From assembly GCF_023241715.1 (NCBI RefSeq), contig NZ_JALQCW010000042.1, positions 1 to 64,000 on the forward strand: DNA of 64,000 bases, given 5' to 3'. Source of the stretch: Pseudomonas morbosilactucae. GTDB taxonomy: Bacteria > Pseudomonadota > Gammaproteobacteria > Pseudomonadales > Pseudomonadaceae. Position numbers and translations under genes: made by a program. Below are positions 9,008-17,292 of this stretch, in pieces. Under the pieces are notes generated by a model. The model did not search any database and was not told where the DNA came from. It saw only the letters and a program-made list of their open reading frames with translations. The stretch's first letter is position 1; the number at the start of each line of letters is the position of its first letter.

Positions 9008-10510
9008 ATGAATCATAGTCATAAGGTCGCGACCCTGGACAGGGTCAGCGCCTTCTTGAAGCAACGCCGTGGCTTGTACATCGATGGCGGTTGGGTCAGT
9101 GCCCAGTCCACGGCCACCTTGCCGGTCTACGACCCTTCAACCGGGCTGCAGATCGCCTCGACTGCCGACGCCAATGCGTTCGATGTCGAGCGTGCGGTGA
9201 CGTCGGCCCATGGCGCTTTTGTCTCGGGCGTCTGGTCGCGCCGACTGCCGGCGGAGCGCGAACGTATTTTGCTGCGCTATGCCGACTTGCTCGAACAGCA
9301 CGCTGAAGAACTGGCTCAGTTGGAAACCCTGGAGCAGGGCAAATCGATCACGGTGTCGCGGGCCTTTGAAGTGGGCTGCACCCTGAACTGGATGCGCTAC
9401 ACCGCAGGCCTGGCCACAAAAATCTCCGGACGCACCCTCGACCTTTCGCTCCCTGTGCCCGCCGGGGCGCGCTACACCGCCTACACCCGCAAAGAGCCGA
9501 TTGGCGTGGTCGCCGGGATTGTGCCCTGGAACTTCCCGTTGATGATCGGCATGTGGAAAGTGATGCCGGCACTGGCGGCCGGTTGCTCGATTGTGATCAA
9601 GCCTTCGGAAATCACCCCCCTGACCTTGATGCGCATGGCCGAACTGGCCACTGAAGCCGGCATTCCTCCGGGTGTCTTCAACCTGGTGACGGGCAGCGGC
9701 AGCGGGTGCGGTCAAGTCCTGACCCGCCACCCGTTGATCAGCAAAATCAGCTTCACCGGCTCGACCGCCACCGGCAAGGGCATTGCCCGCAGCGCCGTGG
9801 ACCGGCTGACCCGCATCACCCTGGAATTGGGCGGCAAAAACCCGGCCATCGTCCTCAAGGACGCAGACCCGCAGCAAGTGGTCGAAGGCCTGATGATGGG
9901 CAGCTTTCTCAATCAGGGCCAGGTCTGTGCCGCCAGTTCGCGGATCTACATCGAAGCCCCGCTGTTCGACCGGCTGGTGGGCGACTTCGAATCGGCGGTC
10001 AAAGGGCTGACCTTAGGGGCGGGCATGGACCCCAGCGCCCAGATCAACCCGGTGGCCTCCAAACCCCATCAACTCAAAGTCCAGTCCTACCTGGCCGACG
10101 CCCACAGCCACCAGGCCGAGCTGATCAGCGGCGCCCCGGTCCCGGACCACCAAGGGTTTTATGTCTCGCCAACCCTGGTGATCAACCCCGATGACAGGTT
10201 GTCGCTGAGCCGGGAGGAAGTGTTCGGGCCGGTCGTCACCCTGACCCGGGTGGCCGACGTCGAAGAAGCCCTGAGCAAGGCCAACGACACCGAATACGGG
10301 CTCACCGCCAGCTTATGGACCAACAGCCTGTCCGCCGCCATGGACCTGACCCCACGCATCGAGGCCGGCACCGTGTGGGTCAACAGCCACACCCTGATCG
10401 ACGCGAACATGCCGTTTGGTGGTTTCAAACAGTCAGGCACAGGGCGGGATTTCGGTGTCGATTGGCTCGATGCCTTTACTGAAAGCAAATCCATTTGCAT
10501 CCGGCATTGA
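9008..10510 (+). CDS. feaB: phenylacetaldehyde dehydrogenase
   Basis: NAD-dependent aldehyde dehydrogenase that converts phenylacetaldehyde from TynA to phenylacetate. 500 residues from the ATG at 9008, matching the E. coli FeaB length; GAGG at 8996-8999 gives correct spacing, whereas an earlier in-frame start at 8963 lacks this. The catalytic Cys is about residue 307 (GQVCAAS), the general base Glu about 273 (LELGGKN), and the NAD motif is FTGSTATG. The oxyanion Asn lies in PWNFP. Position divergent from tynA and next to feaR strongly supports the assignment. No phenylacetate (paa) genes are in the window. Confidence 0.93.
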   Translation: MNHSHKVATLDRVSAFLKQRRGLYIDGGWVSAQSTATLPVYDPSTGLQIASTADANAFDVERAVTSAHGAFVSGVWSRRLPAERERILLRYADLLEQHAEELAQLETLEQGKSITVSRAFEVGCTLNWMRYTAGLATKISGRTLDLSLPVPAGARYTAYTRKEPIGVVAGIVPWNFPLMIGMWKVMPALAAGCSIVIKPSEITPLTLMRMAELATEAGIPPGVFNLVTGSGSGCGQVLTRHPLISKISFTGSTATGKGIARSAVDRLTRITLELGGKNPAIVLKDADPQQVVEGLMMGSFLNQGQVCAASSRIYIEAPLFDRLVGDFESAVKGLTLGAGMDPSAQINPVASKPHQLKVQSYLADAHSHQAELISGAPVPDHQGFYVSPTLVINPDDRLSLSREEVFGPVVTLTRVADVEEALSKANDTEYGLTASLWTNSLSAAMDLTPRIEAGTVWVNSHTLIDANMPFGGFKQSGTGRDFGVDWLDAFTESKSICIRH

Positions 10511-10588
10511 GCTGTTGTGAGCCGGCAAGGCCAGTGTTGGGGCAGGGGTTGAATGCGCCGTTTGATCTGATCTCTAGCTGACTTGCCC

Positions 10589-10624
10589 AAGGCTGCCTCG
10601 AATACTCGAGGTGGCCTTTTTTAT
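10589..10624. terminator. terminator between feaB and the AraC gene
   Basis: CCTCGA/TCGAGG inner stem extended by AAGGC/GCCTT arms, followed by six T residues (10617-10622). It lies in the convergent gap after feaB (stop 10510) and touches the end of the AraC gene (stop at 10621), so it could serve both. Confidence 0.85.
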
Positions 10625-11595
10625 GCCAGGGTATCGGTGATCGCCGATTGCATAGAGGTGGCGCTCGGCTCGGTTGGCGGCGATGTTGAGGCGGTCGTGT
10701 TGAGAAACGGCTCACCGATCGCCTGGCGTATTTCGCGCACGTTGCGGGCCGGCGGGGCGCCGAATTGCCGGAGGTACTCGCGGCTGAACTGTGATGCGCT
10801 TTCATAGCCGACCGCGAACGCCACATCAGACGCGCGATGCTCGCCCGCCAGTAATAGCTGGCGAGCTTCCTGCAACCTTAGCTGCTTCTGATACTGGATA
10901 GGACTCAAGCCGGTCATCGACCGAAAATGCCGATGCAGGCTGGCGCGGCTCATGCCGCTGGCATCGCACAGCGCCTCGATACGCAGCCGCGAAGTGGAGT
11001 GATCCCTGATCCAGGCCACGGCACGGCGGATGCTTCCGAGTGCGCCGTCGGGTTGGGCAATCTGGCGCAGCAGCCGGCCTTGAGGCCCCTGCAGGAGACG
11101 ATAGAGCAATTCCCGTTCGACCAAGGGGCCCAGAACCGGGATGTCGGCCGGTGTGTCGAGCAGCGACAACAAGCGCAGTAACGTGTCGCGAAGCGCCGCG
11201 CTCATCGGGTTGATGGTGATGCCAATCCCGTTTTCCGCGTTCTCGCGAACCGGCGGCAGGGTCGCCGCCAGTTCCGCCAGCAGGGCCGGATCCAGCACGA
11301 GCGAGACCGCCACGTAGGGCAGCCCCCCTTCAGCATCCAGAATCTGCCCGATCAGAGGCAGGTCCAGGGCGCTGATGAGGTATTGCTGACTGTCGTAGCT
11401 CAGAAGATGGTCGTTAAGCGCGACGCGCTTCGAGCCTTGCAGGATGAAGCAGATCATCGAGCGGTACAGGCAGGGTGTCTCGTCTGTGGAGCCTTGCCCG
11501 ACGCAGAGGTCTACACGCGGGATCGGCGTGCGCGTCAAACCCGGCGGCGCATGGCGCAGGGCGATATCAAGGTGGGGGGCAAGGTCATTATTCAT
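10621..11595 (-). CDS. AraC family transcriptional regulator
   Basis: About 324 residues from the ATG at 11595 (an in-frame ATG at 11643 is possible; neither has a strong ribosome site). The N-terminal part is the AraC_N-type ligand domain (segments such as MICFILQGSKRVAL). The C-terminal pair of HTH motifs lies at roughly 215-300, including MSRASLHRHFRSMTGLSPIQYQK and the segment VGYESASQFSREYLRQFG. It is divergent from an SDR gene starting at 11753, the usual arrangement for a regulator and its target. The C-terminal tail after the HTH is unusually Ser/Thr rich. Ligand unknown. Confidence 0.85.
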   Translation of the reverse strand: MNNDLAPHLDIALRHAPPGLTRTPIPRVDLCVGQGSTDETPCLYRSMICFILQGSKRVALNDHLLSYDSQQYLISALDLPLIGQILDAEGGLPYVAVSLVLDPALLAELAATLPPVRENAENGIGITINPMSAALRDTLLRLLSLLDTPADIPVLGPLVERELLYRLLQGPQGRLLRQIAQPDGALGSIRRAVAWIRDHSTSRLRIEALCDASGMSRASLHRHFRSMTGLSPIQYQKQLRLQEARQLLLAGEHRASDVAFAVGYESASQFSREYLRQFGAPPARNVREIRQAIGEPFLNTTASTSPPTEPSATSMQSAITDTLA

Positions 11596-11752
11596 CTGCG
11601 GATTATGGCGATGCTCTGGCAGCACGCAAGACGATTGAGACAATCAGGCAATGAATTGAGCTGATCAGGCGTGGGTTGAAAACCGTCCGTTGCCTATCTT
11701 GGGCGGGTCAAGCAAGCACCCCAGGGTGCACCTAACCCAGCAGAGACAGACC

Positions 11753-12511
11753 ATGACCCAGCAGATCGCTCTTATCACCGGTGCCAGCCGCGGCCTCGGC
11801 CGCAACATGGCCCTGCACCTCGCCAAGCGCGGCGTCCACATCATCGGCACCTACCGCAGCGGCGCAGCAGAAGCCGAGACGCTGAAGCTGGAGATCGAAG
11901 CGCAGGGCGGCAAGGCCGCGATGCTGCCGCTCGATATCACCGATACCGCCAGCTATGAGGCGTTCTCAAGCGCAGTGACCCATACGCTGATGGCCAACTT
12001 CGGCCGCGAGCGCTTCGACTTCCTCGTCAACAATGCCGGCAATGGTCTTTTTTCCAACTTTACTGACGCGACTCAAGAGCAGTTTGCCTCACTGGTCGCC
12101 ACGCACCTTCGCGGGCCGATTTTCCTCACTCAGAAGCTGCTGCCCCTCGTCGCAGACGGCGGTCGCATCCTCAACGTGTCCTCCGGTTTTGTGCGCTTTA
12201 CGTTGCCGGGGTACAGCATTTATGCGGCGGTGAAAGCTGCAGTCGAAGTGCTGACCCGCTACATGGCCGTGGAACTGGGCTCGCGCCGAATTCGGGTGAA
12301 TGCAATTGCCCCGGGCGCCATCGCAACCGATTTTGGCGGTGGTGCAGTGCGCGATAACCAGGAGGTGAATGCCTACGTGGCACAAGGCATCGCACTGGGC
12401 CGTGTCGGCCTGCCGGACGACATCGGCGGTGCGGTGGCGGCCATCCTGTCCGATGACATGGCCTGGGCCAACGGGACCACGTTTGATATTTCCGGTGGGC
12501 AGTTGCTGTAA
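11753..12511 (+). CDS. SDR family NAD(P)-dependent oxidoreductase
   Basis: A 252-residue classical SDR. Nucleotide motif TGASRGLGR, NNAG segment FLVNNAGNG, catalytic Ser in NVSSG and YAAVK, C-terminal GQLL tail. Start at 11753 because the extension to 11690 does not resemble SDR N-termini; the ribosome site is weak. It is divergent from the AraC regulator at 10621-11595 and followed by a degenerate GST/epoxide-hydrolase relic. It probably reduces or oxidises an aldehyde/ketone under control of that regulator; substrate unknown. Confidence 0.85.
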   Translation: MTQQIALITGASRGLGRNMALHLAKRGVHIIGTYRSGAAEAETLKLEIEAQGGKAAMLPLDITDTASYEAFSSAVTHTLMANFGRERFDFLVNNAGNGLFSNFTDATQEQFASLVATHLRGPIFLTQKLLPLVADGGRILNVSSGFVRFTLPGYSIYAAVKAAVEVLTRYMAVELGSRRIRVNAIAPGAIATDFGGGAVRDNQEVNAYVAQGIALGRVGLPDDIGGAVAAILSDDMAWANGTTFDISGGQLL

Positions 12512-12561
12512 CCGTAGCCCCACTCACGCCCTTGCGTCGCCGCCCTAACAGAGAGCCCCGC

Positions 12562-12840
12562 ATGCCGCCCGCTCGACTTACGCCCATCAGTCATCTGTTG
12601 TGCCCGTTCGTCCAGCGAGCGGCCATCGTGCGGCCGGAAAACAGGTGGCCTTTGAGAGACGCGACGTCGACCTCGTTACCAAGCCGGGTTGGTTTCTGGC
12701 GCTTTCGCCGATGGGAGAGGGCAGCAAAATCGGATCAGCGAAGGTAATGGGCATACTTGAGTTAGACGGCGATAACATCATCGCGTGGAGAGATTGATTA
12801 CTTTGATGACAACTTCATTCAGGCAACTTCCAAAGGTTAA
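12562..12840 (+). pseudogene. chimeric relic: glutathione S-transferase N-terminus joined to limonene-epoxide-hydrolase-like C-terminus
   Basis: Reading from the ATG at 12562 gives a GST N-terminal segment (ISHLLCPFVQRAAIV). A frameshift near 12630 moves it to another frame, which continues the same GST domain (VAFERRDVDLVTKPGWFLAL). Around 12710-12740 this runs directly into the C-terminal end of a different family, the LEH/SnoaL-like fold (VMGILELDGDNIIAWRD). A 4-bp tandem duplication GATTGATT then breaks the frame before the expected YFD ending; the stop in the restored frame is TAA at 12838-12840. So two unrelated gene ends were joined by deletion and then decayed. Not expected to be functional. 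Confidence 0.72.
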
Positions 12841-12994
12841 GCGCGCCTAAGCGACCGTGTCTGACGTATTCAGAGCACTGCTGGTAGCGCTCGGTATTTT
12901 CACTCTTCACATCCTGTATCAGCCCCCGACGACCGACTAAAGACGACCAGGCTCCGGGAAGGAAATTCGCGTGAACGCCGGTTGAACGCAAGGT

Positions 12995-13384
12995 TCAACG
13001 CGGCTTGGCTACTGTTGGCTTGCGCCCGCGTGAACTGGGTTTTACCGGCACGCTGTTGCCGTATTCGCTCCACCAGGTTGCCAGGGCCTGCATCGTTGGC
13101 CCCAGTGCTCGGGCCTTTTCAGTCATTTCATATTCGACGCGTGGCGGCACTTCGGCGAACACGGTACGCGACACCAAACCATCATGTTCAAGCTCGCGAA
13201 GTTGTGCCGTCAGCATGTGCTGGGTAATGCCGCTGATGGCCTTGCGCAGTTCGCCAAATCGATAAATCCGCTGATTCAACAACCACATGATTTCCAGTTT
13301 CCATTTGCCCGAAAGCAGGGCAAATGCGCGGCGCATTTCTTCGTGCATGTTGATTTGAACAACTTCATTAGTTTGGTTTTCCAT
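12995..13384 (-). CDS. HxlR family winged-helix regulator
   Basis: 129 residues from the ATG at 13384 (a GTG at 13396 is an alternative). The HxlR fold is evident: LSGKWKLEIMWLL, then RFGELRKAISGITQHMLTAQL as the DNA-binding helices, then LEHDGLVSRTVFAEVPPRVEYEMTEKARAL as the wing. Such proteins are redox- or aldehyde-responsive repressors/activators that control an adjacent gene. It is divergent from the DoxX and SDR genes with a 96-base gap, so these are the likely targets. The conserved Cys found near the N-terminus of some HxlR sensors is absent here. Confidence 0.88.
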   Translation of the reverse strand: MENQTNEVVQINMHEEMRRAFALLSGKWKLEIMWLLNQRIYRFGELRKAISGITQHMLTAQLRELEHDGLVSRTVFAEVPPRVEYEMTEKARALGPTMQALATWWSEYGNSVPVKPSSRGRKPTVAKPR

Positions 13385-13480
13385 ACTAACCACCACTTTT
13401 TCATCCTACTTGTGAACTTTCATGTTAGGCGACATCGTGAGCCCAAGTCGAAGTAAAACACGTGCTCAGGAAGCCGCTTA

Positions 13481-13888
13481 ATGATTGCCAATTACGGGTA
13501 TTGGATCAGCACCACGCTGTTGTCGTTGATCTATCTAGTCTCCGCAACGTTGTACATCTTCAAAAGAAACTGGGTGCGCGAAGTCTTCGCGGGTCTCGGT
13601 TATCCCGAGTACCTGGTGCCGCTGCTGATCGCGGTAAAACTCCTTGTCGTGGCGGTGATTCTGTCGCGCTTCAGTGTGGCGCTGAGTGATCTCGCCTATG
13701 CCGGAATGTTCTATCACCTGCTGCTGTCCGCCGCAGCGCATATCGGGGTGCGCAAGCCGCGTGATGCCTTGCCCGCCGTGTTGTGCCTGGTGCTGCTGGC
13801 CACTTCTTTCCTGACTCAAAACAGCGCCCGAGACTGGCCGTCGCCCTATGGGTGGGTGGCCACGGAAAACCTTGCAACCCTCAACTGA
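13481..13888 (+). CDS. DoxX-family membrane protein
   Basis: A 135-residue integral membrane protein with four hydrophobic segments (about 9-26, 46-62, 70-88 and 98-112), typical of DoxX-like proteins. AGGA lies about 8 bases before the ATG. It is followed immediately by an SDR gene (the stop is next to the SDR's ribosome site), so the two are cotranscribed under the divergent HxlR regulator. Exact role unknown; DoxX proteins are often linked to redox stress or quinone processes. Confidence 0.8.
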   Translation: MIANYGYWISTTLLSLIYLVSATLYIFKRNWVREVFAGLGYPEYLVPLLIAVKLLVVAVILSRFSVALSDLAYAGMFYHLLLSAAAHIGVRKPRDALPAVLCLVLLATSFLTQNSARDWPSPYGWVATENLATLN

Positions 13889-13900
13889 TTGGAGAACACC

Positions 13901-14644
13901 ATGTCCCGACTCAACGGAAAAGTAGCCATCGTCACCGGTGCCGGCCGCGGTATCGGCCGCGCGACGGCCAAGCTGTTTGCGGCCCAGGGCGCGACGGTCG
14001 CAGTGGTGTCGCGCACGGCGGCAAACGTCGATCAGGTGGTGGCCGATATCCAGGCGGCGGGGGGGAGCGCCCTGGGGATTGTCTGCGACATCGCGGACCC
14101 TGGGCAGGTCCAGGCGGCGGTCGACCAGGTGGCGTCGGCTTACGGCCGGATCGACATTCTGGTGAACAACGCTTTCGACCCCAGCGCGGTATTTTCATCG
14201 GTGCTGGAGTTGTCGGTGGAACAACTGCAGCGCAATTTCGAGATGGGGCCGATTGCCTATCTGCGCACCATGCAAGCCTGCTACCCCTATCTGAAGGCCA
14301 GCGGAGCAGGGCGGGTGATCAACTTCGGCTCCCTGGCCGGGGTGATCGGGATGCAGGGTTATGCCCCGTACAACATGGCCAAGGAAGCGGTGCGCGCCCT
14401 GACGCGTTCGGCAGCCCGGGAGTGGGGCGCCGACAACATCACCGTGAATAACCTGCTGCCTGTCGCGGACACCTGGGGCTCGGCCTACGATGCGCCAGCG
14501 CCGACCAACGTCCTGGGACGCTATGGTTCGCCGGAAGATGACATTGCCCCTGTGGTGCTGTTTCTGGCCAGCCAGGACGCGCAGTTCATCACCGGCTATA
14601 GCTTGACGCCGGACGGCGGTCAGATCATCGACAGCGCCCGTTAA
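13901..14644 (+). CDS. SDR family oxidoreductase
   Basis: A 247-residue classical SDR with TGAGRGIGRA, NNAF in place of NNAG, the catalytic Ser in NFGSLAG and YNMAK, and the tail LTPDGGQ. The start at 13901 follows GGAG (13891-13894) at proper spacing; an earlier TTG at 13889 would swallow that site. It lies 12 bases downstream of the DoxX gene in one operon divergent from HxlR. Substrate unknown. Confidence 0.88.
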   Translation: MSRLNGKVAIVTGAGRGIGRATAKLFAAQGATVAVVSRTAANVDQVVADIQAAGGSALGIVCDIADPGQVQAAVDQVASAYGRIDILVNNAFDPSAVFSSVLELSVEQLQRNFEMGPIAYLRTMQACYPYLKASGAGRVINFGSLAGVIGMQGYAPYNMAKEAVRALTRSAAREWGADNITVNNLLPVADTWGSAYDAPAPTNVLGRYGSPEDDIAPVVLFLASQDAQFITGYSLTPDGGQIIDSAR

Positions 14645-14701
14645 GTTCGGCTTCAGGGCTGCCAGCAAGGCACCGATCACCGGACCTTGCTGCGGGCCGA
14701 G

Positions 14702-15913
14702 TCATGCATTGGCATGGCCTGTAACCGGAGCGGTGTGTGCGGCGGAACGTGCTGCCAGGTAGGCGAGTACGGCGGCCAATACCAACAACGCCGCGCTCAG
14801 TTCGAAGGTGGCCTGGTAGCCGCTGACGTCGAACACCAGGCCGCCCACGGTAGCGCCCAGGGCGATCGCCAGCTGCACGATTGCCACCATCAAGCCGCCT
14901 CCGGCTTCTGCGTCGTCTGGCAGGGTGTTCGCCAGCCAGGTCCACCAGCCCACCGGCGCCGCTGTTGCCAACAGGCCCCAGAGCCCAAGCAGCGTCATGG
15001 TGATGGCGGGCGAGCTGCCAAAAGACACCAGCGCCAGGGCGATCACCGCCATCAGCATCGGGATGGCAATCAGCGTTCGGTACAGGCCCTTTTTCAGCAA
15101 GGCTTCAATCAGGAAAGTGCCCACTAACCCGGCCACACCCAGCACCAGGAGCATCAGCGAGAGCATGGAGACGCTGACATGGGTGATGCCTTCCAGGAAC
15201 GGCCGCAAGTAGGTGAACAACATGAACTGGCCCATGAAAAACACGCTGACCGCCAGCATGCCCAAGGCCACCGGAGCCTGGGCCATCAAGCGAAACGGAT
15301 TGCCGCGGCTGGCGTGCCGGGGCGTCTTGATCGAGGGCAGGCTCGCCAGCAACCACAGGGCGGCGATCATGGCCACCGGCAGGATGCAGAAAAAGGCCCC
15401 GCGCCAGCCGATCAACGCCCCGAGAAAGCTCCCCAGGGGTGCGGCAATCACGGTGGCGAGGGCGTTGCCACCGTTGACGATGGCCAAGGCGCGCGGCACC
15501 TGGTCAGCGGGCACCAGCTTCATGGCGGTGGCTGCCGACAGCGACCAGAACCCGCCAATGGCCACGCCAATCAGCGCCCGGCCAACCATGAAGATCAGGT
15601 AGTTCGGCGCGTACGCCACCACCGCTCCGGACAGGATCATCAGCAGGGTCAGGGCGATCAGCAGTCGTTTGCGGTCTACTCGCGCCGCCACCGAGGCGAT
15701 GAGCAGGCTGGTGATCAGGGCGAACAGCCCCGAGACGGAAATACCCTGGCCGGCCTGGCCTTCGGTGATGTTCAGGTCGGCGGCAATCGGCGTCAGCAGG
15801 CTGACGGGCATGAACTCCGAGGCCACCAGGGCAAAGGCGGCCAGGGACATGGCCAGTACCGCGCCCCAGGAGGGCCGAGCCTGCCGGGACGGGAGAAGAG
15901 GGTGAGCGGTCAT
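14702..15913 (-). CDS. MFS efflux transporter, NepI/AraJ-like (DHA1)
   Basis: 403 residues with about 12 hydrophobic segments. The first helix region ASEFMPVSLLTPIAADL, the GRALIGVAIGGFWSLSAA segment (motif C-like) and the RVPRALAIV stretch resemble the NepI purine ribonucleoside exporter family and relatives. ATG at 15913 is preceded by AGGA; codons upstream to 15955 are unlikely coding. It is convergent with the SDR at 13901-14644. Inner-membrane proton-driven exporter; substrate not determinable. Confidence 0.82.
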   Translation of the reverse strand: MTAHPLLPSRQARPSWGAVLAMSLAAFALVASEFMPVSLLTPIAADLNITEGQAGQGISVSGLFALITSLLIASVAARVDRKRLLIALTLLMILSGAVVAYAPNYLIFMVGRALIGVAIGGFWSLSAATAMKLVPADQVPRALAIVNGGNALATVIAAPLGSFLGALIGWRGAFFCILPVAMIAALWLLASLPSIKTPRHASRGNPFRLMAQAPVALGMLAVSVFFMGQFMLFTYLRPFLEGITHVSVSMLSLMLLVLGVAGLVGTFLIEALLKKGLYRTLIAIPMLMAVIALALVSFGSSPAITMTLLGLWGLLATAAPVGWWTWLANTLPDDAEAGGGLMVAIVQLAIALGATVGGLVFDVSGYQATFELSAALLVLAAVLAYLAARSAAHTAPVTGHANA

Positions 15914-16000
15914 TGCTTGAATCCTGTCATGCCTGAAGCCCCACGGCCTGATCAACCAGGCCGCAGAAAGTGCCGGCGCCCGGGCAGGGCGCCGATTCGA

Positions 16001-17023
16001 TTACTTCAGGTTGCTTTTAAAGAAGCTGCCCAGTTTGGCGAAGGGAATGAGGTTGACCCGGTCGTAAAGATCCACATGCCCGGCGCCTGGAATGATCACC
16101 AGTTCCTTGGGCTCGGCGGCGCGCTGGTAGGCGTCTTCGCTGAATTCCCGGGAGTGGGCGTCGGCGCCGGTGATCAACAGCAGAGGCCGCGGCGAGAGGG
16201 TCTCGATGTCATTGAACGGGTAGAAGTTCATGAACTTCACGTTGCTGGTCTGGGTCGGCATGGTGGTGTGTTGTGGCGAGGCCCCGGCCGGTGTGACTTG
16301 CCCGCGTGGGGTGCGGTAGAAGTCGAAGAACTCATCGCCGATGGCGTTGCCGGTCAGCTTGAGTGGCGTGCCGCCGGTGTAGCGGATTGGCCCCCCGGTG
16401 AATTCTGCGTAACGCTGTTCGGCGGCGTCGCGAAGGACTTGCTGGCGTTGCTCCAGGGTCACGGCATGCTTGAGGCCGTTACGGTTGGCGGCGCCCATGT
16501 CGTACATGCTGACGGTGGCGATGGCTTTCAGGCGCGGATCGATCTTCGCCGCGCTGATGGCGAAGCTGCCACTGCCGCAGATACCCAGGACGCCGATTCG
16601 CTCACGGTCGACCAGGGGGGAAGTGCCGAGAAAGTCCACGGCGGCGCTGAAGTCTTCGGCGTAGATGTCCGGTGAGACCGCATTGCGCGGCGTGCCCGCG
16701 CTTTCACCCCAGAAAGACAAGTCCAGGGAGAGGGTGACAAAGCCCTGCTCGGCCATTTTAGTGGCGTAGAGGTTCGCGCTCTGCTCTTTGACCGCGCCCA
16801 TGGGGTGGCCGACGATGATCGCGGCATTATAAGCGGTGGCGGCCAGGGCCTTGGGCACGAACAGGTTGCCCGCCACCTGCATGCCGTACTGATTCTTGAA
16901 GGTGACTTTTTCCACGGTCACCTGGTCGCTTTTGTAGAAGTTGCTCGCTGCGTTCGACATGTCGGCACCTAGTGAAGAAACGGAGGTAACAAGCAGCCCG
17001 AGGGCAAGAAAAATGCCTTTCAT
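16001..17023 (-). CDS. exported alpha/beta hydrolase
   Basis: 340 residues with an N-terminal signal peptide (MKGIFLALGLLVTSVSSLGA, about residues 1-20). It is an alpha/beta hydrolase of the FrsA/YcjY or dienelactone-hydrolase-like type. The oxyanion segment GHPMG is near 75, the nucleophile elbow GICGSG is near 147-152, the acid Asp lies in GADAHSREF, and the His in GAGHVDLYD near the end. The elbow has Cys where Ser is usual. It is divergent from an AraC gene at 17293. Substrate unknown; the periplasmic location suggests processing of an external compound. Confidence 0.8.
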   Translation of the reverse strand: MKGIFLALGLLVTSVSSLGADMSNAASNFYKSDQVTVEKVTFKNQYGMQVAGNLFVPKALAATAYNAAIIVGHPMGAVKEQSANLYATKMAEQGFVTLSLDLSFWGESAGTPRNAVSPDIYAEDFSAAVDFLGTSPLVDRERIGVLGICGSGSFAISAAKIDPRLKAIATVSMYDMGAANRNGLKHAVTLEQRQQVLRDAAEQRYAEFTGGPIRYTGGTPLKLTGNAIGDEFFDFYRTPRGQVTPAGASPQHTTMPTQTSNVKFMNFYPFNDIETLSPRPLLLITGADAHSREFSEDAYQRAAEPKELVIIPGAGHVDLYDRVNLIPFAKLGSFFKSNLK

Positions 17024-17292
17024 TGGAGAGTCCTTGTCATGGAGGGGGTTGGGGGGATGGGTTGTGCCGGGGGCGTTCGACGTCGGCCTTCATTCCGTCA
17101 GGGGCGTTGTCGATTGCTGGTCGAGATGGCGAACCCTGGGTGGCGTTGGTCGGTACATTTTCCCGACCCACTCAGCGGTTCTGTAGTGCATTACGCTGGA
17201 TTACTTGCCTGATCCTATGAGTCTTGATCGATTGGCAAGACGCTGGCGGGCTGCCGAGTTACAGTTTCGGCGGACCTGGCAAAGAGCACAGC

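Noticed and set aside
12981..12999. GTTGAAC/GTTCAAC hairpin at the HxlR stop codon as a terminator
   Set aside because: Short 7-bp stem overlapping the coding end, no T-run.
15974..15994. CGGCGCCC/GGGCGCCG hairpin after the exported hydrolase as a terminator
   Set aside because: The stem is good but there is no T-run on the minus strand and the next gene is close; not strong enough to call.
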